Below are positions 46,093 to 54,120 of a stretch of 64,000 nucleotides of DNA, piece after piece. The notes under the pieces are model-generated. The model ran no database searches, was not told the origin of the DNA, and was given only the letters and a program-made list of their open reading frames with translations. Position 1 is the first letter of the stretch. Each line of letters begins with the position of its first letter. Origin of the DNA: Kineobactrum salinum (GTDB taxonomy: Bacteria > Pseudomonadota > Gammaproteobacteria > Pseudomonadales > Halieaceae). Made by a program: the position numbers and the translations under genes. Location of the stretch: NCBI RefSeq assembly GCF_010669285.1, contig NZ_CP048711.1, positions 2,294,001 to 2,358,000 of the forward strand. The letters run 5' to 3'.

Positions 46093-46445
46093 CGCGAACG
46101 TCCCTTTGTGGTAGTCGATGAAGGCGAAGACTTCGCTTTTCGAGTGGAAGTGTACTCGATGGCTTTTTTTAAAAGGTCATGCTCCACCTGCAGGCGCTGA
46201 TAGTCTCTTTTAATGCGCCGCAGCTCCTTTGACTCAGCAGCAACCTCTTTATTGATTTCTGCACCCTTGGTCATAATCACCCCCTCTCGAACCTGCTTTC
46301 GCCATCGCGACAGCATGAAGGGATGAATATACAGAGATTCGGCAACATCCTGAATCGCCACTCCCGGTAATTCACTCAGCTTGACTGCTGTTGCTTTGAA
46401 TTCATCGCTGTATTTATACATCGTTCTGGGACCTGGTTTCGGCAT
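46089..46445 (-). CDS. IS3-family transposase OrfA
   Basis: A 118-residue protein with an HTH_8-type DNA-binding part (YSDEFKATAVKLSELPGVAIQDVAESLYIHPFMLSRW) and a leucine-zipper-like coil (KRDYQRLQVEHDLLKKAIEY). A run of seven A followed by G on the minus strand (46164-46170) is a typical -1 slippage site for OrfAB. Confidence 0.9.
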   Translation of the reverse strand: MPKPGPRTMYKYSDEFKATAVKLSELPGVAIQDVAESLYIHPFMLSRWRKQVREGVIMTKGAEINKEVAAESKELRRIKRDYQRLQVEHDLLKKAIEYTSTRKAKSSPSSTTTKGRSR

Positions 46446-46520
46446 TTTCTTGCTCTCCTGACAGTTAGGTCAGGGTGTCAACTGAACCGAAGGAACTACG
46501 GCGCGTAGTTGAACGCCTGG

Positions 46521-46910
46521 TTATGCATGCCGTCCCCCTAGCCACTTACCTTTTGACGAAGCTAGGAATAATATCAGTGGAAAGACAGTAAATAGCGTCT
46601 GCTCAAAAGCCAATCCCACGATAAATGCAAGTGGGGAGCCTTGCCCATCTGGGCCTTCAAGGCTGCCATGTTCCACTATGAAGCTATACCTCGACCATAA
46701 AAGCCACAGACCCAGAACGAAACAGAAGGCAGCAAAGCTTCGCACCACAAAAAATGAGTATTTCGCATACCTCAACCAAAGTATAGGTCCGGATAAAGCG
46801 CAGAGACAGACCACCAGAAACACAGGAAAATACCAGAATGATCGAACATGTCCGAGCAATACTAGGGATATCAGGAAAATGATTAGAAATGAAATAGTTC
46901 GCGAAAGCAT
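46521..46910 (-). CDS. Hypothetical cassette membrane protein
   Basis: A 129-residue protein with four hydrophobic segments (TISFLIIFLISLVLLG, FPVFLVVCLCALSGPILW, VRSFAAFCFVLGLWLLW and a C-terminal one). Unknown family. Its attC is site 9, now split by the IS3. Confidence 0.6.
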   Translation of the reverse strand: MLSRTISFLIIFLISLVLLGHVRSFWYFPVFLVVCLCALSGPILWLRYAKYSFFVVRSFAAFCFVLGLWLLWSRYSFIVEHGSLEGPDGQGSPLAFIVGLAFEQTLFTVFPLILFLASSKGKWLGGRHA

Positions 46911-46926
46911 CTACGTATCTAAGGCT

Positions 46927-47004
46927 GCATAACGCCGAAGATAACCGGCGCGGCCGCAGGCCGTGTCCGGCGCCGTAGGCGCGTAGTTAATCGAATTGTT
47001 ACGT
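46927..47004 (-). repeat. attC site 10
   Basis: Ends are GCATAAC and GTTACGT, with ACCGGCGCGGCC / GGCCGTGTCCGGCGCC arms. Confidence 0.75.
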
Positions 47005-47424
47005 GTTTTCATCGCGAGCCTGTGGGAAATGTTCATATATGTATTCGCTAGTGATATTGCGAGTAGTGTTTGAGAAGCTGTAGTAGTCTGGCTTCTTATC
47101 GAAGAACACCTGCCGATTGAAATCTATACCTTTGTCGCTATCAAACAGCCCCGGCGGGATACCATACTCGCCGCTTTCAACCGACTTAATAAAAAGGTGG
47201 CTTCCACACACTTTGCAGAACCCCCTTTCAGCCCAGTCCGAGGACTTGAAGACTTCGATATTCTCAAAACCTTCAAATTTCACATCGGAACCACATTCAA
47301 GCTCCATCAATGGGCCGCCCGACCATTTCCGACATCTTGCACAATGACAGGCGCCAAGGTCAGTTGCTGCAGCGTCTACACTGACTCTAACCGCACCACA
47401 GAGGCAACTACCTGTCCTTTTCAT
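46999..47424 (-). CDS. GFA/CENP-V domain protein, cassette copy 1
   Basis: A 141-residue zinc protein starting at ATG 47424. Zinc ligands are in GSCLCGAVRV, CHCARCRKWSG and FCKVCGSHLF. This is the glutathione-dependent formaldehyde-activating (GFA) fold; the real substrate is often unknown. The stop lies in attC site 10. Confidence 0.88.
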   Translation of the reverse strand: MKRTGSCLCGAVRVSVDAAATDLGACHCARCRKWSGGPLMELECGSDVKFEGFENIEVFKSSDWAERGFCKVCGSHLFIKSVESGEYGIPPGLFDSDKGIDFNRQVFFDKKPDYYSFSNTTRNITSEYIYEHFPQARDENT

Positions 47425-47465
47425 ATTGATCTGGTTCCAATTCTGCGTGTCTCGACTGGGTGGGC

Positions 47466-47543
47466 ACCTAACGCCGCGCACACCGGCGCGAGCCTGCGAG
47501 CGTCCGGCAGCCGAAGGCTGCGAAGTGCTGCGCTTGGTTATGA
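47466..47543 (-). repeat. attC site 11
   Basis: Ends are ACCTAAC (perfect R' on the minus strand: GTTAGGT) and GTTATGA; arms CACACCGGCGCGAGC and GCGAGCGTCCGGCAGCCG. Very close to site 18. Confidence 0.8.
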
Positions 47544-47547
47544 GTGC

Positions 47548-47826
47548 TCACTTCCTGGTACCAAAATTATGATGATGGAACTGGGGCATAACGGCGTCCT
47601 TACCGCTTGCGAGCTTTTGACCGCAATAAGGGCAGAACGCCACCTGAATCTTAATGGTTTCGATTGTCTGCCCCTCATATTCAAGATAATGGTCGCGCTC
47701 AAGGTCTTCTTCTGCCGCTACCCTATTCAGGTTTAGATAAACATCGGAGCCATCTTCTTCGAACCATACCTCAGCCAGCGAACAAGAAGAGCAACTATGA
47801 ATCAAATCTCGAACCTCGTTAAGCAC
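47548..47826 (-). CDS. Hypothetical cassette protein with zinc-ribbon-like pair
   Basis: A 92-residue acidic protein with two CxxC-type pairs (SCSSCSLAEVWFEEDG and AFCPYCGQKLASG), suggesting one zinc site. Family unknown. Between attC sites 11 and 12. Confidence 0.65.
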   Translation of the reverse strand: MLNEVRDLIHSCSSCSLAEVWFEEDGSDVYLNLNRVAAEEDLERDHYLEYEGQTIETIKIQVAFCPYCGQKLASGKDAVMPQFHHHNFGTRK

Positions 47827-47904
47827 TCATAACGCGGAGCACAGCGGCGCCCTTTCAAGGGCGTCCGGCGGCCGCAGGCCGCGTACTGGTGCGTATTGTT
47901 ATGT
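47827..47904 (-). repeat. attC site 12
   Basis: Ends are TCATAAC and GTTATGT; contains the hairpins GCCCTTTCAAGGGC and CGGCCGCAGGCCG. Confidence 0.75.
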
Positions 47905-48246
47905 AGCCTTGGCACCCAAGCTACCCCACTTGGATAAGAAATACTTATCCGGAACAATAAAGGCAAGGAACACCGAAACGCCACCAAATGCTGAAAACCC
48001 TAACTTAAATGCACCGTCACGAAATACTTCAGGGTGAGCCTCTGCGACGTAAAAAACGATATTCGTATAAATTGCGAAAATCGGAAATAGGCACAAGAAA
48101 AATAGACAAACCCAAATCCAATATTTCCCGTTACGTTTTAGCCTTTGCTTCGCCCCGCAACTAGAGCAAGTAATCGAACCGATCGAAGCCTTGAAGTACA
48201 GACGCCAAGTCCATATTTCCGGCGAATGGCAAGTTTCGCACTTCAT
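47899..48246 (-). CDS. Hypothetical membrane protein with N-terminal zinc ribbon
   Basis: A 115-residue protein. CETCHSPEIW and CSSCGAKQRL form a zinc ribbon (residues 3-34), followed by two membrane helices (WIWVCLFFLCLFPIFAIYTN and a second one around FSAFGGVSVFLAFIV). The stop lies in attC site 12. Confidence 0.7.
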   Translation of the reverse strand: MKCETCHSPEIWTWRLYFKASIGSITCSSCGAKQRLKRNGKYWIWVCLFFLCLFPIFAIYTNIVFYVAEAHPEVFRDGAFKLGFSAFGGVSVFLAFIVPDKYFLSKWGSLGAKAT

Positions 48247-48257
48247 CTCATAAGCCT

Positions 48258-48335
48258 ACATAACGACCGCAACAGCGGCGACAACGAAGCTGGCGTCCGG
48301 TGCCGTCAGGCACGCACTGCTTGCGCTTGTTATGG
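48258..48335 (-). repeat. attC site 13
   Basis: Ends are ACATAAC and GTTATGG, with the arms GCAACAGCGGCGAC and GTCCGGTGCCGTCAGGCACG. It forms the low-coordinate border of the toxin-antitoxin cassette. Confidence 0.75.
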
Positions 48336-48386
48336 GTTATAATTTGCGGCAACATTTCACCAGTTTGCTCATTTATGGAGACGACT

Positions 48387-48623
48387 ATGAGTACGGCAGA
48401 ACTTGAAACTCTCAGGAATGCTGCCCTAAGCCTGACTGAGCAGGAACGGGCTAAACTTGCCAGTGATCTTATGGCCAGCCTCGATGGCCCCTCTGAGGGA
48501 GATGTCGCAGAAGCTTGGGATATCGAAATTTGCCGGAGAATCAATGAGATAGAGTCCGGCAAAGCAGAATTACTGGACTTGGATGAAGTCCTTGCCAGAG
48601 CCAAATCTCGCATAGGTGCCTGA
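48387..48623 (+). CDS. Addiction-module antitoxin (TIGR02574 type)
   Basis: A 78-residue protein, MSTAELETLRNAALSLTEQE at the start and DLMASLDGPSEGDVAEAWD in the middle, the usual pattern of the 'putative addiction module component' family. A TA pair needs its own promoter, which fits its orientation opposite to most cassettes. It is followed after 2 bp by the toxin gene. Confidence 0.88.
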   Translation: MSTAELETLRNAALSLTEQERAKLASDLMASLDGPSEGDVAEAWDIEICRRINEIESGKAELLDLDEVLARAKSRIGA

Positions 48624-48625
48624 TT

Positions 48626-48937
48626 TTGAAGATAAAGGTCAGCAAGGAAGCTGCCCGGGAACTTGAAGAAGCTGTTGCCTGGTACGAAATGGAGCAGCCC
48701 GGCCTTGGGTCCAGGCTCATTTCTGCCTTTGAGCATGGAGCTCGCCTTCTCAGGGGACCTAACCCTCCGCTCATACCGATTACGGGGAATGCCGCCGGAC
48801 TTGGTGCAAAGAAGCTGATCCTGCATAGATTTCCCTTCTCTCTCGTGACAGTACAGCACGATCAGACTATCACCATCGTTGCTTTAGCACACCACTCTCG
48901 GCTTCCAGATTATTGGCACGGCCGGCTCAACCCATAA
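48626..48937 (+). CDS. RelE/ParE-family toxin
   Basis: A 103-residue protein (KIKVSKEAARELEEAVAWYE near the start, LHRFPFSLVTVQHDQTITIV and AHHSRLPDYWHGR at the end). This is the ParE/RelE plasmid-stabilisation fold. The start codon looks like TTG. Its stop lies in attC site 14. Such cassettes are thought to stabilise large arrays. Confidence 0.88.
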   Translation: MKIKVSKEAARELEEAVAWYEMEQPGLGSRLISAFEHGARLLRGPNPPLIPITGNAAGLGAKKLILHRFPFSLVTVQHDQTITIVALAHHSRLPDYWHGRLNP

Positions 48938-49021
48938 CGCCCGCCTTTGGGGCAGGCAAAATAAGCGCAGCGTTTTTGGCTGTCCCAGCCCCGCAGGGGC
49001 GACAACAGGCGCTTGTTAACT
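48932..49021 (-). repeat. attC site 14
   Basis: Ends are CCATAAC and GTTAACT; interior GCCTTTGGGGC...AGCCCCGCAGGGGCGACAAC is shared with site 8, so these two form a subtype. Confidence 0.75.
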
Positions 49022-49579
49022 GCTGATTTCAATACGTCCAAAAGTGCCTCCGCCCTTAATAAATTCTTTTTCTAATTTTAGCCAATCTTCTTCTGAGTTG
49101 AGGTTTTTGAAAAAGCCAGGATCTTTGCAGCGTTTTTCCTTCAAGAATTCATCCCATGGGCTAATATAGATTTTTTCTGGCATTTCCATAATCTGAAAAG
49201 ATAAGTCCCTGAAACTTCGAATCCCCCTCTGCACCTCGAAGTATTCCCACTGAGCCCGAAATGCTGCCATTACTAGTGTGATGGTCACGAGGACAAGCGA
49301 GCAAATAATAGTACAATTTATTTTATCGCTGTAGTTACCAATATGAGATGCGAATATCTCGACAATAGCCCACAGACCAAATAGCGCGAAGACATACAGA
49401 AATAAATTGAATGGGGTGAACCCCGATTGATCAGAAGCAAGCCAAAATGCTTCTAGTGATTCGCACCCTGTCGTTACTACCGTGTGGATTTCCGTATATT
49501 GGAACAGGAAAAAGAATATTACTAGCAACGATACTAGTAAAAACGAATTGCTTGACTCCCTATTTTGGTGGATTCTCAT
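49016..49579 (-). CDS. Hypothetical cassette membrane protein
   Basis: A 187-residue protein with three hydrophobic segments (LLVSLLVIFFFLFQYTEIHT, NLFLYVFALFGLWAIVEIF, INCTIICSLVLVTITLVMAA) and a soluble C-terminal third. AT-rich. Unknown family. Its stop overlaps attC site 14. Confidence 0.6.
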   Translation of the reverse strand: MRIHQNRESSNSFLLVSLLVIFFFLFQYTEIHTVVTTGCESLEAFWLASDQSGFTPFNLFLYVFALFGLWAIVEIFASHIGNYSDKINCTIICSLVLVTITLVMAAFRAQWEYFEVQRGIRSFRDLSFQIMEMPEKIYISPWDEFLKEKRCKDPGFFKNLNSEEDWLKLEKEFIKGGGTFGRIEISS

Positions 49580-49592
49580 GGCTCCACAAGGC

Positions 49593-49649
49593 AGTTAACG
49601 CTCAAAACAGCGGCGCATTCATGCGTCCGCCTGCTTTTTATTGTTATGG
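49593..49649 (-). repeat. attC site 15
   Basis: A short site, ends AGTTAAC and GTTATGG, with GCGGCGCATTCATGCGTCCGC as a hairpin. Confidence 0.7.
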
Positions 49650-50062
49650 AGCTGAGCAGAGGACGGAAAAGAGACCAAACAGGCGGAGCGCCAGCGGAGC
49701 CCGGACTGGATGCTAGCCTCTACGGAAAAGGACGCTGATGTTGATGATGCCGCTGCTTCCATTGCTGGCCTCTGTGAAGGTGGCATAATGCTCCGGCCAC
49801 CACCTCCGGTTTATTGAAATCTCCAGATCTTCAGCCTGGTTTCCCGGCATTGCTCCGAACGGCTGAACGAACGGTAATGCCTGACCCGATTATGCCACCT
49901 CAGCCCGCTGCAGGGGAACTCGAAAAGCCCACGGGGCCGACAACTCAGAAATGGTCGGACGAACGGAGCTGCCCTGACCTGAATATTCCTCCATTGCCTG
50001 ATGCTGGAGAACAAGAACAACCCACAGGGCATAATTGCTTGCCGGAGCCCATGGAACCAGCT
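49650..50062. other. Cassette without a recognisable gene
   Basis: A 413-bp stretch between attC sites 15 and 16. The best plus-strand candidate is a TTG-started frame at 49814-50068 (84 residues, proline-rich, DPIMPPQPAAGELEKPTG); a minus-strand frame at 49811-50032 is equally unconvincing. No family is recognisable. It could be a non-coding cassette or a decayed gene. Confidence 0.35.
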
Positions 50063-50122
50063 TCATAACGCCAGCCATCAGCCGCGCGAGGTACGAGCGT
50101 CGGCTGCATGGCTTTGTTCAGC
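50063..50122 (-). repeat. attC site 16
   Basis: Ends are TCATAAC and GTTCAGC; arms CAGCCATCAGCCG and CGTCGGCTGCATGGCTTTG. Confidence 0.7.
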
Positions 50123-51022
50123 ATGATGGGTAATTTCATCTGCTATCCGAGGCAGCAAGGCTTTTGGAAGACAGTGCCCAAGACCATCAACTTCAACCAG
50201 GCGACCGTTCGGCAACAAATCCGCAATGTGCTTGCCGTGGGGTGGCGGATTGAGAGGGTCCTCAGAGCCCTGAATCACCAAGGCCGGAACGCTCACCTTG
50301 CCCAGCTCCCTCCCTCTGGATAGAGGTACTGGCGATGCCATCGCGTGATTTCCGGGCTGTACCCAAGTTCCGGCATGATCTATACATCGTTGCTCACGGA
50401 GCCGAAAATCAGCCGCATCAAACTCGAGCTTTTCTCCTGAAAGGAGACCCCATTCTTTTACGCGACGATCAAGTTCTTCCTCCATACTCTCTGAGGGCGT
50501 TGCTCGCGCAGAGAGCGCTTCAAGCACCTCCTTGTTTGGAAGGGGCAAACCATCCGGTGAACTTTCTCCTGAAAAGGCCCGTCCGATATTGCCGACGAAG
50601 TCCACATCGAGTGCTGCTCCACACATGAGGGTCAAACTGTAGAGCCGATCCGAATGATCAAGCGCAAGCACTTGGCCTAACGTCGCGCCTATCGATAAGC
50701 CAACAACATGGGCCTTGCCCACTTCCCACGCGTCGAGAATTAATACCGCATCGGACGCCAGATCCTCCACGGTATAGGGGGCATCATCAAACCCAATAAA
50801 GGTAGAGCGTCCAGTATCACGATGATCATACCGAATCACGCGATATCCCTTGGACACGAGCAGTTCAACGAATTCATCCGGCCACATCAAAGCTGATGCA
50901 TTCGCACCTGAAACCAATAGTATGACGTCCCGTCCGTCCGAGCCGACAGAATGACTCCAAAGTGACCTGCCATCCACGGGGACAAATTTCTCTGGCACCA
51001 AAACCTCCTGATATATTTCCAC
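50078..51022 (-). CDS. Alpha/beta hydrolase (cassette)
   Basis: A 314-residue hydrolase. It shows LVSGANASALMWPDEFVELL, YDHRDTGRSTF, the nucleophile elbow GLSIGA, VIQGSEDPLNPP with the acid and DGLGHCLP with the base. The last about 15 residues are encoded by attC site 16. The fold fits rdmC/aclacinomycin-esterase-type hydrolases, but substrate is unknown. Confidence 0.85.
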   Translation of the reverse strand: MEIYQEVLVPEKFVPVDGRSLWSHSVGSDGRDVILLVSGANASALMWPDEFVELLVSKGYRVIRYDHRDTGRSTFIGFDDAPYTVEDLASDAVLILDAWEVGKAHVVGLSIGATLGQVLALDHSDRLYSLTLMCGAALDVDFVGNIGRAFSGESSPDGLPLPNKEVLEALSARATPSESMEEELDRRVKEWGLLSGEKLEFDAADFRLREQRCIDHAGTWVQPGNHAMASPVPLSRGRELGKVSVPALVIQGSEDPLNPPPHGKHIADLLPNGRLVEVDGLGHCLPKALLPRIADEITHHAEQSHAADARTSRG

Positions 51023-51030
51023 TCGTGGCT

Positions 51031-51102
51031 GCTGAACGCCCTGGCTTTGCGGCGTGCCGGAGCGCCAGCGAAGGTGCGTCCGCCAACAGCCACTGGTTAT
51101 GT
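51031..51102 (-). repeat. attC site 17
   Basis: Ends are GCTGAAC and GTTATGT, with CGGAGCGCCAGCGAAGG and CGTCCGCC arms. Confidence 0.65.
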
Positions 51103-51111
51103 GATCTTAGC

Positions 51112-51513
51112 CTACTCTGGCAGGCCCTCGAACTCTGGCACGTCACCAATCGCCGCGTCCCAAGCCGCTCTGCTCGATGTGAAGATGTGCGCAGTTGGCA
51201 ATACAGAGACTTCAGTATCCAAACACCCTGCGGGAACAACGAGCAGGTCTGTAAGTTGGGTGCTTGGTAATGCTGAACCACACGACCTACAGAAGCTTTT
51301 GTTGTGGCGAGTATCTGGAAGCGTAAAGGAAGTCACAGCATCTACACCCGCCAGCCAGGTCAGTTTAGCTGACTGCGAAAATAAATTTGCCGCATGAGCA
51401 GATCCCGTATCTTTTTGGCAATACTCACAATGGCACAGGTAAAAGCTGTCGAAGTCACCATGGACCTCAAATCTCACTGTGCCACACAGGCAAGAACCAA
51501 CATGCTTAGTCAT
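51112..51513 (-). CDS. GFA/CENP-V domain protein, cassette copy 2
   Basis: A 133-residue zinc protein starting at MTKHVGSCLCGTVRFEV. Zinc ligands are in SCLCGT, CHCEYCQKDTGS and FCRSCGSALP. It is a second, clearly different GFA protein in the same array, 3.6 kb from the first. It is longer by a C-terminal tail (AAIGDVPEFEGLPE). Confidence 0.88.
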   Translation of the reverse strand: MTKHVGSCLCGTVRFEVHGDFDSFYLCHCEYCQKDTGSAHAANLFSQSAKLTWLAGVDAVTSFTLPDTRHNKSFCRSCGSALPSTQLTDLLVVPAGCLDTEVSVLPTAHIFTSSRAAWDAAIGDVPEFEGLPE

Positions 51514-51546
51514 AGGATTCCCATCCATGGCCTGCAGGTGACGCAC

Positions 51547-51624
51547 ACATAACGCCGCGCACACCGGCGCGAGCTTGCGAGCGTCCGACAGCCGAAGGCT
51601 GTGTAGTGCTGCGCTTGGTTATGG
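51547..51624 (-). repeat. attC site 18
   Basis: Ends are ACATAAC and GTTATGG. Inner sequence is almost identical to site 11 (a few substitutions), although the cassettes differ. Confidence 0.8.
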
Positions 51625-51863
51625 ATTCCTTGCCTCATTTACTCGCTCCCAAGTGCGGTTTTAATAGATAGCATTTGTTCTGCAACAGCTAATTTACGCT
51701 TCTTTGCTTGGGGGAGCCCCATAAATTCAACTTCAAAGGTTCCTAGCAAGGCTGCAATTGGCTCAGGATCGTCATTCGCTATGACCGCCCAAAGATGCGA
51801 GGAACATATGCTTCATACTCGTCACGAGGCCAGTCACTATTCGATATTCCTATTGGGTCCCAT

Positions 51864-53222
51864 GATAACGTAAAATATTTTTCGCACATTTGAAGAGGCG
51901 GTGGCCTCCCGAGTTGATACGATTGAGTTGCGAAGCTTAATCCCACAACAACGGAGAACCACCACCATGAGCAACAATAGCGAGAACAAGAGCTTGGGTA
52001 AAGTCGTTCAGATCAACGAGGCAAAGATACAGGATCACCTCGGTGAACTGGTCCGTGGCACGGTTGAGGAGACGCTGAATGCGATGCTGGATGCCGAGGC
52101 AGATGCTATGTGCGGGGCCCAGCGTTACGAACGCAGCCCTGATCGCATAGATACCCGCGCCGGTCACTATGAGCGCAAATTCCACGCCAAGGCCGGCGAA
52201 GTCACCCTGAAGATGCCCAAGCTGCGCAAGCAGACCTTCGAGACCGCCATCATTGAACGATATAAGCGCCGCGAGACCTCAATTGAAGAGGCCCTGATGG
52301 AGATGTACCTGGCCGGCGTTTCCGTCCGCCGGGTCGAGGATATCACCGAGGCCCTGTGGGGAACCCGCGTCAGCTCCGGCACCGTCAGCAAGCTGAACAA
52401 GAAGGTCTACAAGCATATTGAGACCTGGCGGAATCGTCCTATCCGGGGCGAGTATCCCTACGTCTACCTGGATGGTATCGTCTTGAAGCGAAGCTGGGCC
52501 GGCGAGGTGCGCAACGTTTCCGTATTGGTCGCTGTCGGCGTCGACCAGGAGGGGTATCGGCATATTCTCGGCGTTCAGGAAGGGCACAAGGAAGACAAAT
52601 CCGGCTGGGGCAGCTTCCTGGAGCATTTGAAATCGCGAGGCTTGAAGGGTATCAGAATGATCATTTCTGATGCCTGCATGGGCTTGAGTGAATCCGCTGC
52701 CGAGTATTTCCCAGAGGCGGATTGGCAGCGCTGTACAGTCCATTTTTATCGCAACGTGTTCAGCCATGTGCCCAGGGCGAAGATGGCCCTGGTTTCCGCT
52801 ATGCTCAAGGCTATCCATGCCCAGGAGAGCCGCGAGGCGGCACAGGATAAAGCGATGAAGGTTGTCGAGGAACTCAGAACCATGCGGCTACAGAAGGCTG
52901 CTGATTTGGTGGAGCGCTGCATCGACGAGACCTTCGCCTTCTACAGCTACCCACAGACCCACTGGCTGAAGATTCGTACCAATAACCCGCTGGAGCGGAT
53001 CATGCGAGAAATTCGGCGCCGTACCCGGGTTGTCGGCGCGTTCCCTGATGGCGAGTCCGCTGTGATGTTGGTAGGGGCGAGGCTCCGCCACATCGCGAGC
53101 ACCAAATGGGGAACCCGTAAGTACATGTCGATGGACTGGTTACGGCAGCAGGATATAGAGGCTCATCAATCAGCTTGAAGGTCATCGCCTCGAAAAAAGT
53201 GCGAAAAAATATTTACACTACC
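51864..53222 (+). mobile_element. IS256-family insertion sequence
   Basis: 1359 bp, with imperfect inverted repeats (left GATAACGTAAAATATTTTTC; right similar) and a 7-bp duplication GTCCCAT (51857-51863 and 53223-53229). It has one intact transposase gene. Confidence 0.85.
51967..53178 (+). CDS. IS256-family transposase (mutator type)
   Basis: About 403 residues from ATG 51967 (MSNNSENKSLGKVVQINEAK). The DDE mutator domain includes VYLDGIVLKRSWAGEV, IRMIISDACMGLSESA (second Asp), DWQRCTVHFYRNVFSHVPR (the C-x2-H signature) and NNPLERIMREIRRRTRVVG (catalytic Glu). Intact. Confidence 0.94.
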   Translation: MSNNSENKSLGKVVQINEAKIQDHLGELVRGTVEETLNAMLDAEADAMCGAQRYERSPDRIDTRAGHYERKFHAKAGEVTLKMPKLRKQTFETAIIERYKRRETSIEEALMEMYLAGVSVRRVEDITEALWGTRVSSGTVSKLNKKVYKHIETWRNRPIRGEYPYVYLDGIVLKRSWAGEVRNVSVLVAVGVDQEGYRHILGVQEGHKEDKSGWGSFLEHLKSRGLKGIRMIISDACMGLSESAAEYFPEADWQRCTVHFYRNVFSHVPRAKMALVSAMLKAIHAQESREAAQDKAMKVVEELRTMRLQKAADLVERCIDETFAFYSYPQTHWLKIRTNNPLERIMREIRRRTRVVGAFPDGESAVMLVGARLRHIASTKWGTRKYMSMDWLRQQDIEAHQSA

Positions 53223-53313
53223 GTCCCATTTGTAGAAGACAATTTCATCTATACGCTTGTACAACGCTTTTTGTTCCGGCGTTAGCTTTCGGCCCATTCA
53301 ATCCACCAGATAT

Positions 53314-53433
53314 CCATAACGCCAAGCTCACCGGAACATTTTACGGAGAGCGTTTTTGTGAAAAAATGAAGCGTAGCGGAATGCACAAAAATGAGCGTAG
53401 TAAAATGTTTCCGCGTGCAGCTTCTTGTTAGGC
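53314..53433 (-). repeat. attC site 19 (long form)
   Basis: A 120-bp site, ends CCATAAC and GTTAGGC (perfect GCCTAAC on the minus strand). Arms AACATTTTACGGAGAGCG and the complementary ATGTTTCCGCGTG form a long stem, as in VCR-like long attC sites. Confidence 0.75.
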
Positions 53434-54120
53434 ATTTATTTCACGCCGAGATTAATTTTCAAAGTATCTCTATGCTGCAGAAAATCCGCCCACGACCATG
53501 ATGGATTGTCCATCATGTCTCTGATAACACACGAAGCATAATATTGTAATTCTTTGAATAGGCTAGAAAGTTCTTCGTGAGGACCAACAAGATCAGGCAG
53601 ATACCTACCTTGGTGTACGACAAGTGTTCGATAGCCTATTTCATTACCATTGCCATCGTTGAGTGATGTAAGAGCTCGAAACCTATCTAATAGCGAATGA
53701 TATTTGGTTTTGTCTTTGGCAATATGGCAGGCCAAATCACCTTTTACTTTTTTCCAAGTTTGATATTCATTTGGGCTTGCCAGAAATTCCAGCAGCCCCA
53801 TCACCCGCATGAACTTTACAGTGCTATTTGGTGCGATCATGGCGTCAGTTAGCAACATGAGCGCTTGATGGGCATATGATGCAAGTTCACCGTACTCAGG
53901 CTTAAGGATTGGATGGTATGGGTAACGATCAATCTCTAGGCCAATGCCTTTAACGACTTGAGTTGACTCAACAGCTGAACCTGCAATTAAAAAGCTTTTA
54001 GCCATATGCTTATCATAAACGAGAACACCTAGATAATCACTTGAACCTTCCCATGAGCCAATAGTGCCGGGAATGGTGTCAGGTAGATCTAAACGACATA
54101 ACTCAAAACGAATCATATCC

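Larger units (their letters stand above)
45250..46499 (-). mobile_element. IS3-family insertion sequence inside an attC site
   Basis: 1250 bp, with related ends (TTCCTTCG and TTGACACCC blocks in both) and a 4-bp duplication GGCG (45246-45249 and 46500-46503). It carries the two-frame orfA/orfB transposase. The target is the middle of attC site 9. Confidence 0.82.
45183..46526 (-). repeat. attC site 9, split by an IS3 element
   Basis: The outer ends TCTTAAC (45183) and GTTATGC (46520-46526) and the arms up to 45249 and from 46500 rebuild a site nearly identical to site 23 at 57568. The IS3 element sits between them. Confidence 0.75.
51639..53297 (-). pseudogene. Small cassette gene split by the IS256 element
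   Basis: Removing the IS and one target copy joins MGRKLTPEQKALYKRIDEIV...FYKWD (53297-53223) to PIGISNSDWPRDEYEAYVPR...IF (from 51856). A frameshift near 51790 follows; the next frame gives LWAVIANDDPEPIAALLG and ends KTALGSE. The rebuilt protein of about 90-95 residues looks like a known type of small hypothetical cassette protein. It is doubly inactivated. Confidence 0.75.

Noticed and set aside
45250-46499. Group II intron in an attC site (group IIC-attC type)
   Set aside because: The insert encodes IS3 OrfA/OrfB and has IS3-like ends and a target duplication; no reverse transcriptase is present.
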